64,000 nucleotides of DNA from JAWPMT01 sp965267435 (GTDB lineage Bacteria > Bacteroidota > Bacteroidia > Cytophagales > Cyclobacteriaceae), in assembly GCA_965267435.1 (NCBI GenBank), contig OZ253960.1, positions 930,001 through 994,000 of the forward strand. Direction: 5' to 3'. The position numbers and the translations under genes were made by a program. The notes beneath the pieces were generated by a model. It had not been told where the DNA came from. It ran no database searches and saw only the letters and a list, made by a program, of their open reading frames with translations. This document shows positions 6,616 to 13,743 of the stretch, in pieces (the first letter of the stretch is position 1; each line of letters opens with the position of its first letter).

Positions 6616-9600
6616 TCAGCTAGTGTAATGATAGCTGTATCGCCTGATCTTGGGCAGGTATTTTTTCATTACATCAACAGACAGTGGTTCTTTTTTTGCG
6701 ATACTTTTTAGCTGATCAGTAAAAGATAACCATTGCCGTCTCTGTTTATTTTCGCTCAAATTGGCAGCAAAGGTTTTAAAATGTTTTGATCGTGTTTTAG
6801 TCAATTCGTCCGTGAAGCGATCCATCAGCATGACATGGCCTGATTGAATGGCAAGTATTAGCTGAACCTCGGCATATCCACCTTTCTTTTCGCTAAAAGC
6901 GCGGGATTGCATTTCCTCATGTGTCCCTTTGACTAGCCTGTAAAGGTTGATAAATCGCTTGATGGCTCTAGGTGAATTACCAGCTATAGCTCCTAAATCA
7001 GATAAAAATTCCAATTCATTTTCATTTAACCCCAGAAATTCCGGCGTCAGGTCGGGTTCTTTGTCTTTGTCGGCAGCGTCATACACCAATTCTGCGGAAT
7101 CATCACCATTTCCATTGTCACCATTCCCATTACTTTCACCACCATCTCCTCCCTTTTTGTCCTGCTCTTCAACGATCTTATCCTGGATGGTCCCTTCGAT
7201 CAAATTGCGGATCTGGTCGCTGCTATCCAAGGGCTTTAGCCAGAACGGTATCTGGAAGATCTTTTCCAGGTAATCGAGTGTCGAAGCTGTATTTGTGACC
7301 GCCGCATCTTTATCAGTTCTATTCTCCTCTTCACTCTCTACGCTATTTTCGTCGAGGTGCTTCCATTCATTAAGAAGGTGCGGGTGAACCTCCTTAATTG
7401 ACCTGCTGACCCATCGGGCATCAACTCCTACTACCACGACAAACAGCTTAAATGCCAGGAGCAAATGGACTGCCTGTAACACCTCCATAACCTTATTCTC
7501 TGGACATCGATCCAGGTCATCAATAAATAGAATGATGCGTTCAATAACCGGGGTAGTTTTCGGCTGATTTTCGTTCTCCGGAGGATACATCAATTGTGTC
7601 AATCGCTCGAAATCCTTTCGCACCATGCTCACCAAACCCAGGTGCTTGGCATAGTCTTCACTGCGTGCCCGCTCATTGATAAAACTGATCAGCCGCTTAG
7701 CTGAGGTCAATCCTTCTTCCATTTGCTTGAGCTCATTCAGTTCATTTTCTACTTCTGTCAGTTGCTGATTGGTTATGAGCAACTCTTCATTCAGGCGGTT
7801 TAAGCTCTCATTGGCACTCTGCAGTGAATTCTCAATATTCCTATTCTCCTGCCCGAGCAGCTCATCGCTTTTCTCACTGAGAGAATCACTCAGGTCGAGC
7901 AAGTGATGGATATCGTTTATCTTACCTCTGGCAAAAGTCACGAAGAGTGATCCAATTGTCACAACCTGGGTGAGCACTGTCGCTAGCGCGTCCTTGAAAT
8001 AGATGGACCCCACCACACCCAGGCCTATCACAATCACTAACAGACCTATTTTATAGGGCCAATTAGCATTCACGATCACACGCTGCCATAATCTTTTGCT
8101 GTCGCCTACCAGCAGTTTTGAATCCGCCACTAAACGATCAACATCTCCCAGTGAGACTTTTTCTTCCGCCAGTTTCTGTTCAAGAATAGCCAGATCTGTG
8201 GCAAACTTCGCATTTTCAGTTTTCCAATCTTTTTGAAGACGGTTGAATCGTGCAATTAGATCCTGAACATATTCCATCGATGCAGGTTCAATAACCCGCT
8301 GAAATGGATCTCGATCAAGTGAATCATTTAGCTCCTTCGTACAGGCATTAATTTTTCGCACGAGGGCACCTTTTTTGCCCGTGATCTTGCTCTTCCTATT
8401 TTCAATCGATTTCTTCTTTTTCTTCAGCTCCTCGTCCATCTGCTGCACCATCTCCAACTTTTGCAGCGGATCTTCCAGGTTTTGCTCATCGGTATTGTTT
8501 TTCCGCGCCTCTTCTCTTCTGCGCTCGATATTTTTTTCGAGTGAGTCGAATATGTGATCCACCAGACTTGCCCAAAGATTCGTATCGAGGTAATGCCAGG
8601 CATTGAACCAGATGGGAACCACATTTCGGCAAAAACTAGATTCCTCAACAGGCTTCTTCTTGGATTCGGAGCTTAGGAATTCGATCCTCGATCTGATCTT
8701 ATTCATAAAGAAAGTCTTGCCCGATCCCCAATCACCAAATAAGCCAATCGCCAAGGGAGGCCCGATATCAGTTGCCGCAATAACAGCGGATAGCGCTTCC
8801 ACTTCGGGTTTGATATTCAATAAGTCAGCTCCATCGGGATCATCTGCATTCAGGCGGGCCAAAAAGCTTTGAAGGGGTTGCTCGGTCTTGGTTTCCGTGA
8901 TGATCTTATTCCACTCTGCCTGATTATCGTCGGGGTAGCGATCTTTGAGGAATTCCAGGTAATCATTCTTTGAAGCTTGAATGTTGCCAATGACATCAGT
9001 CAGAATAGAGCTGGTCGTTTCATAATTCAAAAATGCTGTCAGTAGGTGCCTTGTATAAATTCGCTCTCTATTGGTTGTACGAATAGCATATTCTTTCGCC
9101 AGCTGCAACAGCATGAACACTTCTACAGGAATCGGCCGAAAGGGATCATCAATGAGATTAAATCCTGAGAATTTTTGAGCCTTTAATGCGGCCCCCGGAT
9201 CCTCCATCTCAGTACCAATCATTGAAAGAAGCACTTTCTCGTTTATAACCCTACTCAGAAAAGTAAGGGTATCGTTCCGGAGATCCGTTCGTTTCATCCG
9301 TGCCTGTACCTGACGAAGTGTGGCCTGCACCAGACTCCAACTGTCTAAACTGCCCGAACTGATGTTTGATGCCAGGTCAATTATCTTCTTAGGCGTGTTC
9401 GACAAGGCATACTCCTCCAACAAAATGGCCGACATTCTGTCCGGTTCGACAACTCCCGATCCTATGCTACCAGCCTTTTCAATCACTGCTTGAAAGGCAT
9501 TTGCCTCCAGCGTGGTTAGCTTAAAAACAGTCCCCTGCGCAATTCTCAGCCTTGAGATGTACTTTAAGATGGGATCACCCGCTAGATCTGCAAGCGGAAT

Positions 9601-9873
9601 CGGTTGGCGGAATTTTTCGTCATAGTGAACCTCCAGGTTCGTTTCATCCTCAGTCTCGGATACATTCAGGATTTTTCCCCAGCCATGAAATGCAGTGTTT
9701 CCTCCGCTTTGAATGAAGTAGGCCAGGTCATTGGGGTGGATCTGCTTTCCATACTGTTTGGTATACCAGGTATCTTCTTTTCCGGCTTTGAGTTTTTTTG
9801 TCAAATCATATCGATCCGGTCGTGCTTGGATAATCCAGTGTCGGATGGCCTGTTTGGTTTGAGGTGCACTCAT
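6616..9873 (-). CDS. EVE-domain / KAP-family P-loop NTPase fusion, 1085 aa
   Basis: Residues about 10-120 look like an EVE/PUA-like domain (HWIIQARPDRYDL..., AYFIQSGGNTAFHGWGKI), a fold that reads modified bases. Residues about 150-330 are helical, with a Clp-N-like block (REYTRHLL-type: RERIYTRHLLTAFLN). The KAP NTPase follows: Walker A GDWGSGKT at about 380-387, FNAWHY after it, a long inserted coiled coil (about 450-600 and 660-730) around two membrane-like helices (about 604-648), and Walker B ILFIDDLDRC at about 781-790 with VVVVGVDARWV. A Gly/Asn/Asp linker lies at about 907-925. KAP NTPases often have membrane insertions and occur in phage-exclusion loci; EVE domains are common in modification-dependent defence. 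A defence role is inferred. It is the only gene on the minus strand of the repeat-rich region and stands alone. Confidence 0.8.
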   Translation of the reverse strand: MSAPQTKQAIRHWIIQARPDRYDLTKKLKAGKEDTWYTKQYGKQIHPNDLAYFIQSGGNTAFHGWGKILNVSETEDETNLEVHYDEKFRQPIPLADLAGDPILKYISRLRIAQGTVFKLTTLEANAFQAVIEKAGSIGSGVVEPDRMSAILLEEYALSNTPKKIIDLASNISSGSLDSWSLVQATLRQVQARMKRTDLRNDTLTFLSRVINEKVLLSMIGTEMEDPGAALKAQKFSGFNLIDDPFRPIPVEVFMLLQLAKEYAIRTTNRERIYTRHLLTAFLNYETTSSILTDVIGNIQASKNDYLEFLKDRYPDDNQAEWNKIITETKTEQPLQSFLARLNADDPDGADLLNIKPEVEALSAVIAATDIGPPLAIGLFGDWGSGKTFFMNKIRSRIEFLSSESKKKPVEESSFCRNVVPIWFNAWHYLDTNLWASLVDHIFDSLEKNIERRREEARKNNTDEQNLEDPLQKLEMVQQMDEELKKKKKSIENRKSKITGKKGALVRKINACTKELNDSLDRDPFQRVIEPASMEYVQDLIARFNRLQKDWKTENAKFATDLAILEQKLAEEKVSLGDVDRLVADSKLLVGDSKRLWQRVIVNANWPYKIGLLVIVIGLGVVGSIYFKDALATVLTQVVTIGSLFVTFARGKINDIHHLLDLSDSLSEKSDELLGQENRNIENSLQSANESLNRLNEELLITNQQLTEVENELNELKQMEEGLTSAKRLISFINERARSEDYAKHLGLVSMVRKDFERLTQLMYPPENENQPKTTPVIERIILFIDDLDRCPENKVMEVLQAVHLLLAFKLFVVVVGVDARWVSRSIKEVHPHLLNEWKHLDENSVESEEENRTDKDAAVTNTASTLDYLEKIFQIPFWLKPLDSSDQIRNLIEGTIQDKIVEEQDKKGGDGGESNGNGDNGNGDDSAELVYDAADKDKEPDLTPEFLGLNENELEFLSDLGAIAGNSPRAIKRFINLYRLVKGTHEEMQSRAFSEKKGGYAEVQLILAIQSGHVMLMDRFTDELTKTRSKHFKTFAANLSENKQRRQWLSFTDQLKSIAKKEPLSVDVMKKYLPKIRRYSYHYTS

Positions 9874-9891
9874 ATGGGGTTCGGTTTACAA

Positions 9892-9915
9892 TGAAGCAGA
9901 TAACTACCTGCTTCA
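9892..9915 (-). promoter_or_regulatory. 8-bp inverted repeat just upstream of the EVE-KAP start
   Basis: TGAAGCAG and CTGCTTCA form a perfect inverted repeat with an 8-base spacer, 19 bp upstream of the KAP start codon on the minus strand. It could be an operator or a hairpin in the leader that limits translation. Position is the only support for a regulatory role. Confidence 0.4.
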
Positions 9916-9995
9916 TGTTGCAGTACAATATTGAAAACTTCAAAATGTAATCCGAAAAATGCGCCAAGTTTTTTGCTTGGGCAGTGACCCACTGA

Positions 9996-10180
9996 CCCCC
10001 AACTATGGCAAGCTTGTCCCAACATAACCCGATATGTCAAGCACCTAGGTGATCCCGAGAACCATGGTAGAAGGTTAAGTAGTGTACAGGATCTGAGGCA
10101 GCTTTAGTTTATGGGGCTTTCATCTTGTTATCGTTCCTGGGGCATGAATGGTTCGATTAGATAGTGGGAGACAACCGCAA
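9996..10180 (+). repeat. R1 repeat, copy 4 (strongly diverged)
   Basis: CCCCCAACTATGGCAAGCTT, ACCCGATATGTCAAG, a GGATCTGAGGCAG-like block, TTCCTGGGGCATGAATGGTT and CGATTAGATAGTGGGAGACA line up in order with R1 head, middle and tail (GATTAGATTGGGTAGTAGGA) but with many differences. This is an old copy between the KAP gene and the PfkB gene. Confidence 0.6.
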
Positions 10181-10221
10181 CTGTGTTTACGAATTGTTGT
10201 ATGTATTTTGAACCAACAAAT

Positions 10222-11019
10222 ATGAAAATAACTGCGCTAACATCTTTCTGTGTCGATTTCTTTCCGGAATTGGACAAAGTATACGTCGGCGGCAATTCAT
10301 TGAACTTTGCTACTCAATGCAAACTTTTGGGATATGACAACACCTCAGTAATTGGTGCAATTGGAAATGATAGATTTGGAAAACTGATCGAAGACCAATT
10401 AGACAGATCAAACATAGATCGCTCCAGATTGTACCCCATCAACGAACCCACTGCATCAAACAAGATTTTTATTGACGAAAAGGGAGATAGGTACTTCAAA
10501 GAGGACAGTTGGAATGGAGGCGCCTTTGATAAATTTCGGTTATCAGCAAATGATTGGAGTTCGATAGCTGAAAGTAACATGGTCGCCATGCCAGCCGGAG
10601 ATCCTAACTTGACAGAACTCTTGGCAAGACGAAATGAACAACAGTTAATAGTTATTGACTTTTTGGACTATCTGGGAATTGACTTCATCAAAGAACATAT
10701 CGATAATATCGACATTGTTTTTCTGAGTGGTAAAGAGGAAGTGCTCGATCAACTACAGGAGCTTGCTTATCAAAAGGGGAAGCTCATAGTGACGACTTTG
10801 GGAGCAAAAGGCAGCATAGCCTTTTCCGAAAATAGAAGGTATTACCAGGAAGCAATGGAAGTCAATAAAATTGTTGACACAACAGGTTGTGGCGACGCCT
10901 TTCAAGCAGCTTTTAGCATTGAATGGGTGAAAACTAAAGACATCGAAAAGTCACTAAAAGCAGGTTCCATAGCTGCCAGTAAAGTTTTGAGCTTTGTGGG
11001 TGGAGTTGAACAGGAGTAA
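10222..11019 (+). CDS. PfkB/ribokinase-family sugar kinase (fructoselysine 6-kinase-like)
   Basis: The chosen ATG at 10222 gives 265 residues starting MKITALTSFCVDFFPELDKV; an upstream in-frame GTG (10183) lies in repeat-like sequence. It has the PfkB N-terminal motif (GGNSLNFATQCKLLGYDNTS, then GAIGNDRFG) and the C-terminal signature DTTGCGDAFQAAF with the catalytic Asp in GCGD. Family members phosphorylate sugars or nucleosides with ATP in the cytoplasm. The short length and lack of a long lid resemble FrlD-type fructoselysine 6-kinases, but no deglycase or Amadori transporter lies nearby, so the substrate is open. It is a lone gene between R1 copies 4 and 5, consistent with a cassette carrying a stand-alone metabolic function. 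Confidence 0.85.
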   Translation: MKITALTSFCVDFFPELDKVYVGGNSLNFATQCKLLGYDNTSVIGAIGNDRFGKLIEDQLDRSNIDRSRLYPINEPTASNKIFIDEKGDRYFKEDSWNGGAFDKFRLSANDWSSIAESNMVAMPAGDPNLTELLARRNEQQLIVIDFLDYLGIDFIKEHIDNIDIVFLSGKEEVLDQLQELAYQKGKLIVTTLGAKGSIAFSENRRYYQEAMEVNKIVDTTGCGDAFQAAFSIEWVKTKDIEKSLKAGSIAASKVLSFVGGVEQE

Positions 11020-11028
11020 TGAGTACAA

Positions 11029-11250
11029 TCCCCACTACCGCAAGTTTAGTTTAGCGTAACTTTTGGTCTTAGTCGTTCCAACAGACGCGCAAGACCCGGC
11101 GAAACCCACGGAGCGAGGGTGGAAGCTGAGTACGGTAGAGGGTAGGAGGTAGGACTTGATTTGCGGGTACTTTCTTATGTTGGAGTCTCCGGGGAAGTGA
11201 TTAGATTGGGTAGTAGGAGATAAATGCTGTAATGTTTATCTGGATGTTAG
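11029..11250 (+). repeat. R1 repeat, copy 5 (complete, about 220 bp)
   Basis: One of the best complete copies: head CCCCACTACCGCAAGTTTAG, TTCCAACAGACGCGCAAGAC, middle GGAAGCTGAGTACGGTAGAG, then ACTTGATTTGCGGGTACTTT, GGAGTCTCCGGGGAAGTGAT, TAGATTGGGTAGTAGGAGAT and the tail AATGTTTATCTGGATGTTAG. It starts only 10 bp after the PfkB stop and ends exactly where the next unit starts. Confidence 0.9.
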
Positions 11251-11791
11251 ACACAAATGATCAGATATTCCATAAGGGGCAAAGAATATGAGAAACTTAT
11301 TTGCAACAATAATTCAAACTCTAATTGTTTTCATGCTATTCGGCTGTCAGGATATTGGATCTAACAAGCTCACAGAAAATGAACGTCAAGAATTGAAAGA
11401 TGAGGTCAATAAACGATTGAATGATTATGCCAACTCAGTTGTAGATAAGAAGATTGATGAAATACTGAGTTTCTGGTGTGATTCCGATGATTTTGTGATG
11501 GGAGGTGCTGGTTCTATTATCGGTGGATACGATGAATGGAAAGAGATCGCGATTCGAGATAACGAACAGGCCTTATCTTGGATATATTGGAACTGGACCA
11601 ACGTGCATATCAAAATTTTATCGAAAGAATCTGCTTCTGCTACACTCGAATTCAACTACAAGAAAATTAATCTACAAAAAGACACGATTAGTGGATATGG
11701 CTCCTGGACATATGTGTTTTTAAAAGAGGGTAATGAATGGAAGGTTATCCATAGCAATGGTCACCATCCTGTAAGATGAAATGTGTCTCAC
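11246..11791 (+). mobile_element. Candidate gene cassette with NTF2-like lipoprotein, imperfectly matched ends
   Basis: The unit starts GTTAGACACA (11246-11255) at the end of R1 copy 5. It ends TGTGTCTCAC (11782-11791), three bases after the stop; this is the reverse complement of the start with one mismatch. The sequence after it (AATCACTAAAGGTCATCCGC) is nearly the same as that after the toxin-antitoxin cassette (AATCAGTAAAGGTCATCCGC), so the two end in related attC sites. Confidence 0.5.
11288..11779 (+). CDS. NTF2-like (SnoaL/DUF4440-type) lipoprotein, 163 aa
   Basis: A lipoprotein signal ends at MLFGC (Cys about 20). The mature part fits the NTF2/SnoaL cone fold: a long first helix (ERQELKDEVNKRLNDYANSVVDKKIDEILSFW in part), a DDFVMGGAGSIIGGYDEW segment, then beta strands (NVHIKILSKES, ATLEFNYKKI, SWTYVFLKEGNEWKVIHSNGHH). 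The closing WKVIHSNGHH strand is close to the DUF4440/SnoaL_3 ending W-K-I-x-H-x-H. Members bind or convert small molecules, but many have no known activity. It is the sole gene of its unit. Confidence 0.75.
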   Translation: MRNLFATIIQTLIVFMLFGCQDIGSNKLTENERQELKDEVNKRLNDYANSVVDKKIDEILSFWCDSDDFVMGGAGSIIGGYDEWKEIAIRDNEQALSWIYWNWTNVHIKILSKESASATLEFNYKKINLQKDTISGYGSWTYVFLKEGNEWKVIHSNGHHPVR

Positions 11792-12045
11792 AATCACTAA
11801 AGGTCATCCGCTTACTTAGTTACTGCTGATGGCGCGGAACTTGCCCGCGCCCCTCTCACCTGGAAATGGCTGTGGTTCTTTTCCTCAGACTTACCGAGTG
11901 ATAAGACTTTCGAAACGGTACCTCCGTAGATCAGTTTGTGGTTTGTGAGAGTTGCAGTATTTTGTGGTTACTTGATCCCGATTGCTATCGGGAGGGGGCG
12001 GACCTGCCTGCCGGCAGGCAGGCGCCCTTTAGTTGTAGCGTTGGT
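11786..12045 (+). other. Candidate attC-like site between R1 copies 5 and 6; otherwise gene-free
   Basis: The 568-bp gap 11780-12347 has no gene. Its left part behaves like an attC: left arm TCTCAC-AATC-ACTAAAGG (11786-11803) and right arm CCTTTAGT-TGTAGC-GTTGGTA (12026-12046), with a perfect 8-bp stem ACTAAAGG/CCTTTAGT placed at equal distance from the core-like ends. The interior contains GCGCGGAACTTGCCCGCGCC, a CCCGATTGCTATCGGG hairpin and the 20-bp palindrome at 12003. A length of about 260 bp is long for an attC. A core-like TTTGCTAACACTACA (12069-12083) soon follows, leaving only about 30 bp between, as in an emptied cassette. Confidence 0.45.
12003..12022. repeat. 20-bp perfect palindrome CCTGCCTGCC/GGCAGGCAGG, copy 1
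   Basis: CCTGCCTGCCGGCAGGCAGG is a perfect palindrome at 12003-12022. The same sequence occurs at 13644-13663 and both lie inside the variable centre of attC-like sites. Palindromes of this form are common as dispersed repeats in some Bacteroidota. Confidence 0.85.
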
Positions 12046-12106
12046 AGCAAAGTAGAACGATAATTACGTTTGCTAACACTACATAAAAATTATATAAAGC
12101 CTTCAT

Positions 12107-12313
12107 GTCACAAGTTTAGCGCTACGTCACTTGTGGTCTTATTTACTCTTTTCAATTTGAAAACCAGCGAGATTCCACGGAGCCAGGGTGGAAGCTGAGT
12201 ACGGTAGAGGGTACGAGGTAACTTGATTTGCGGGTACTTTCTTATGTTGGAGTCTCCGGGGAAGTGGTTAGATTGGGTAGTAGGAGATAAATGCTGTAAG
12301 GTTTATCTGGATG
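12107..12313 (+). repeat. R1 repeat, copy 6 (complete)
   Basis: Head CACAAGTTTAGCGCTACGTC, then ACTTGTGGTCTTATTTACTC as in copy 3, GGAAGCTGAGTACGGTAGAG as in copy 5, and a full tail ending GTAAGGTTTATCTGGATG. The boundary base is followed by GTGTGGTTC instead of TTAG, so conservation stops at the expected G|TT recombination position. Confidence 0.9.
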
Positions 12314-12347
12314 GTGTGGTTCATAAATAAACTAAAATCTTTCACAC

Positions 12348-13586
12348 ATGAAAAAGCTCTTTGTCATGCTGTTAATCTTCTTTGTGTTTGGATTCTCAAA
12401 CGCTCAAGAATATCAGGGATTTAGCTGGAGGCAATCATTGGAATTTCATAAACAATTTTCTCCAAAGAAGTGGGGTGAGGGCGGAGAACTTTCTCGTTAT
12501 GTATGGCTCAACATGTCGGAATTCTGGAATCATACAATTGTGAGTTGTTCTGAATCCGCAACCCAATTACCGTTAGTGGTAGATGATGAAATAGCAAAGT
12601 TTGTAACGAAAACCAATGTTGGAGAAATGGAACTTCAGGATTTTGTTGTAAACTCTCCGATTGATGGTGTCCTCGTACTTCACAAAGGGAATATTGTCTT
12701 TGAGAGTTATCCTCGAATGTTTCCTCACGATAAGCATATCCATATGTCAGTATCAAAGGTATTTGTTTCCACCTTGGTCGCAATTTTGGAAGAAAGAAAG
12801 CAGATTAACGTATTAGAGCCAATCGACAACTACCTTCCCGAGCTTAAAGGTTCATCTTGGGAAGGAATTCAGATAATCAATATACTGGATATGTCATCGG
12901 GCATAAATTCTTTCCGCATACCTAGAAAGGGCCAACCCGAACCTGATGGTTCTTATGAAAGGGTTGAAGTTGCTGTAAACACTGAAGAGAGTCTTTTTGA
13001 AGTTCTATCAACTCTGGAATCGCATAGGCCAGCGGGTGAAGTTTTTGAGTATGCGAACGTCAATACAATGGTATTAACCATCTTGATAGAACAAGTCACG
13101 AATCAAAAAATTGCCGACCTTATTGAAAAAGAAATCTGGCAACCCATGGGTGCAGAATCAGATGCGATAATACTGAATGGGGCATACGGAAGAGCCAAAA
13201 TGGATCTTGGAATCAGTTCCACATTGCGTGACCTTGCTCGTTTCGGGCTTTTATTTACCCCATCAGGTCGGCAAAATGAAGATTTTATTATTCCGAATGC
13301 ATACTTGCAAAAAATTCAAAATGAAGGTCGTCCAGAACTTTTTGATTCTGAAAATCATGGTGGATTAAACGGCGAATCTCCTAGGCATAATACTTATCAA
13401 TGGGATAAAGTAATGCAGGATGGGGATTTCTATAAAGGAGGTTTTGGTGGACAAGGGCTATATATATCAACTGAAAGAGATTTGGTCATTGCCTTTTTTG
13501 GGACCCCAGGAACAGATATGATAAGGAACGGAATGCAACATGTGGCTAGGCAACTAGCGACCTCAGGACTCTTTGAAAATGAATAG
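12348..13586 (+). CDS. Serine hydrolase, beta-lactamase (class C / PBP-like) family, secreted
   Basis: This 412-residue protein has a signal peptide (MKKLFVMLLIFFVFGFSNAQ). The catalytic S-x-x-K is SVSK at about residues 134-137 (HMSVSKVFVSTLVAI), the Y-x-N motif is YANVN near residue 232, and the third motif region is replaced by GGFGGQGLYI near the C-terminus. The family includes class C beta-lactamases, D-aminopeptidases, esterases and PBP-like enzymes; the distant third motif and large N-terminal extension argue for an esterase or peptidase rather than antibiotic resistance. It is the sole gene of its unit. Its unit starts GGTGTGGTTC at 12313 and ends near GCACCACTAC (13589-13598), a partial reverse-complement match. 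Base composition is visibly AT-rich compared with the genes beyond 29 kb. Confidence 0.85.
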   Translation: MKKLFVMLLIFFVFGFSNAQEYQGFSWRQSLEFHKQFSPKKWGEGGELSRYVWLNMSEFWNHTIVSCSESATQLPLVVDDEIAKFVTKTNVGEMELQDFVVNSPIDGVLVLHKGNIVFESYPRMFPHDKHIHMSVSKVFVSTLVAILEERKQINVLEPIDNYLPELKGSSWEGIQIINILDMSSGINSFRIPRKGQPEPDGSYERVEVAVNTEESLFEVLSTLESHRPAGEVFEYANVNTMVLTILIEQVTNQKIADLIEKEIWQPMGAESDAIILNGAYGRAKMDLGISSTLRDLARFGLLFTPSGRQNEDFIIPNAYLQKIQNEGRPELFDSENHGGLNGESPRHNTYQWDKVMQDGDFYKGGFGGQGLYISTERDLVIAFFGTPGTDMIRNGMQHVARQLATSGLFENE

Positions 13587-13590
13587 ACGC

Positions 13591-13743
13591 ACCACTACAA
13601 ACACTATCATCCAGAAGCCTAGCTGGCCGCACTAACTGAGCTACCTGCCTGCCGGCAGGCAGGTTTGCTAAGGCTGGCGCGATAAGGTACTTTTTTAGTT
13701 CTTTGAAAAGTCCAGCTTACGGATGATAGTTTGACCGTTAGGG
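13591..13743 (+). other. Candidate attC recombination site between two single-gene units
   Basis: This junction shows the architecture of an attC. The left arm CAAAC-AC-TATCATCC (13598-13612) pairs over 13 bases with the right arm GGATGATAGTTTG (13721-13733), apart from a 2-base AC bulge. A second inner stem is AGCTGG (13621-13626) with CCAGCT (13712-13717). The right arm is followed by ACC and then GTTAGGG (13737-13743), which fits GTTRRR and is where the next unit starts. The left arm follows the beta-lactamase stop by 11 bp. Unpaired extrahelical bases on one side are typical of attC. The centre holds the 20-bp palindrome. The total of about 150 bp is at the long end of known attC sizes. 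Confidence 0.6.
13644..13663. repeat. 20-bp perfect palindrome CCTGCCTGCC/GGCAGGCAGG, copy 2
   Basis: Identical to 12003-12022 and extended here by one further pair (A at 13643, T at 13664). It forms the tip of the attC-like fold at 13591-13743. Confidence 0.85.
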
